Assembly: GCA_045602025.1 (NCBI GenBank) | Contig: JAZSAT010000049.1 | Span: 1-22,845 of the forward strand | Direction of reading: 5' to 3' | Source of the DNA: RGIG5579 sp045602025 | Lineage (GTDB): Bacteria > Bacillota > Clostridia > Oscillospirales > SIG627 | DNA: 22,845 nt | In this document: one piece after another, positions 22,723-22,845 of the stretch | How positions within the stretch are numbered: position 1 is the first letter of the stretch | Layout of the letters: the number at the start of each line of letters is the position of its first letter | Translations under genes and position numbers: made by a program | Notes under the pieces: model-generated | What the model was told of the DNA's origin: nothing | Database searches by the model: none | Seen by the model: the letters and a program-made list of their open reading frames with translations, nothing else

Positions 22723-22845
22723 ATGTATGATCTGATTGTTATCGGCGGAGGTCCCGGCGGATACAACGCTGCTGAAAGAGCTGCTGAAAAAGGATTTAAG
22801 TCCTGTGTTGTTGAAGAAAGAGCCCTTGGTGGTACTTGCTTGAAC
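22723..22845 (+). CDS. Dihydrolipoyl dehydrogenase (E3), partial
   Basis: The first 41 residues only, cut by the window edge. The FAD-binding motif GGGPGGYNAAERAA (8-21) and the start of the redox-disulphide region GGTCLN (36-41) are visible; the partner cysteine lies beyond the edge. E3 reoxidises the lipoamide of E2 with NAD+. The gap to E2 is 14 bases with a ribosome binding site AGGAGG, so the genes are one transcript. Confidence 0.93.
   Translation, partial: MYDLIVIGGGPGGYNAAERAAEKGFKSCVVEERALGGTCLN

Overview
The window reads as chromosomal DNA of a low-GC, Gram-positive, spore-forming Clostridia-type bacterium. The signs are strong purine-rich ribosome binding sites, SigA-type promoters that nearly all have exactly 17 bp between the -35 and -10 boxes, a CotF-type spore coat gene pair, PcrA, DUF421 and AzlCD proteins, a B. 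subtilis-type ThyA, and a DeoR regulator ahead of 2-oxo acid dehydrogenase genes. I cannot fix the genus from this. Most of the window is ordinary housekeeping DNA in short operons separated by clear intrinsic terminators.

Layout. 1-538 is non-coding: a hairpin-rich stretch, a terminator for an upstream gene, then a promoter and a structured leader. The leader ends in a UUCG-loop terminator just before the ribosome binding site of an orphan AMP-forming acyl ligase (539-2257). 2258-2621 is non-coding (a dyad, two terminators, the azlC promoter). 2622-3616 is azlC-azlD; 3695-5050 is thyA-folA; 5099-6112 holds a DUF421 protein and a convergent small membrane protein. Next come divergent galM (minus) and a YgjP-like metalloprotease plus YgiQ radical-SAM gene (plus), then minus-strand maf, a P-loop ATPase of the PRK06851 type, and pcrA. 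14114-17367 is a minus-strand block: a SecD-like protein, a class-I-fold aspartate aminotransferase, tRNA-Ser(GGA) and yajC. From 17504 the plus strand carries ruvX, a DivIVA-like protein, an SDR oxidoreductase and a helical protein as a tight operon. A minus-strand coat gene pair follows. Last is a plus-strand deoR-type regulator, a dihydrolipoamide acyltransferase (E2) and the start of dihydrolipoyl dehydrogenase (E3), cut by the window edge.

How the genes work together. thyA and folA are a functional pair: ThyA oxidises methylene-tetrahydrofolate to dihydrofolate and FolA reduces it back. azlC and azlD encode the two subunits of one exporter. The E2 and E3 genes belong to one dehydrogenase complex, probably under the DeoR protein, which has a perfect 16-bp palindrome just downstream of its own promoter. 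yajC near a SecD-like gene recalls the yajC-secD-secF arrangement, but this SecD lacks the usual signature of its membrane domain.

I see no CRISPR array, transposase, phage gene or obvious defence system. The parts most worth a second look are the attenuator-like leader of the acyl ligase, the pcrA terminator that contains the ribosome binding site of the next gene, the divergent SecD, and the nested dyads at the deoR promoter.
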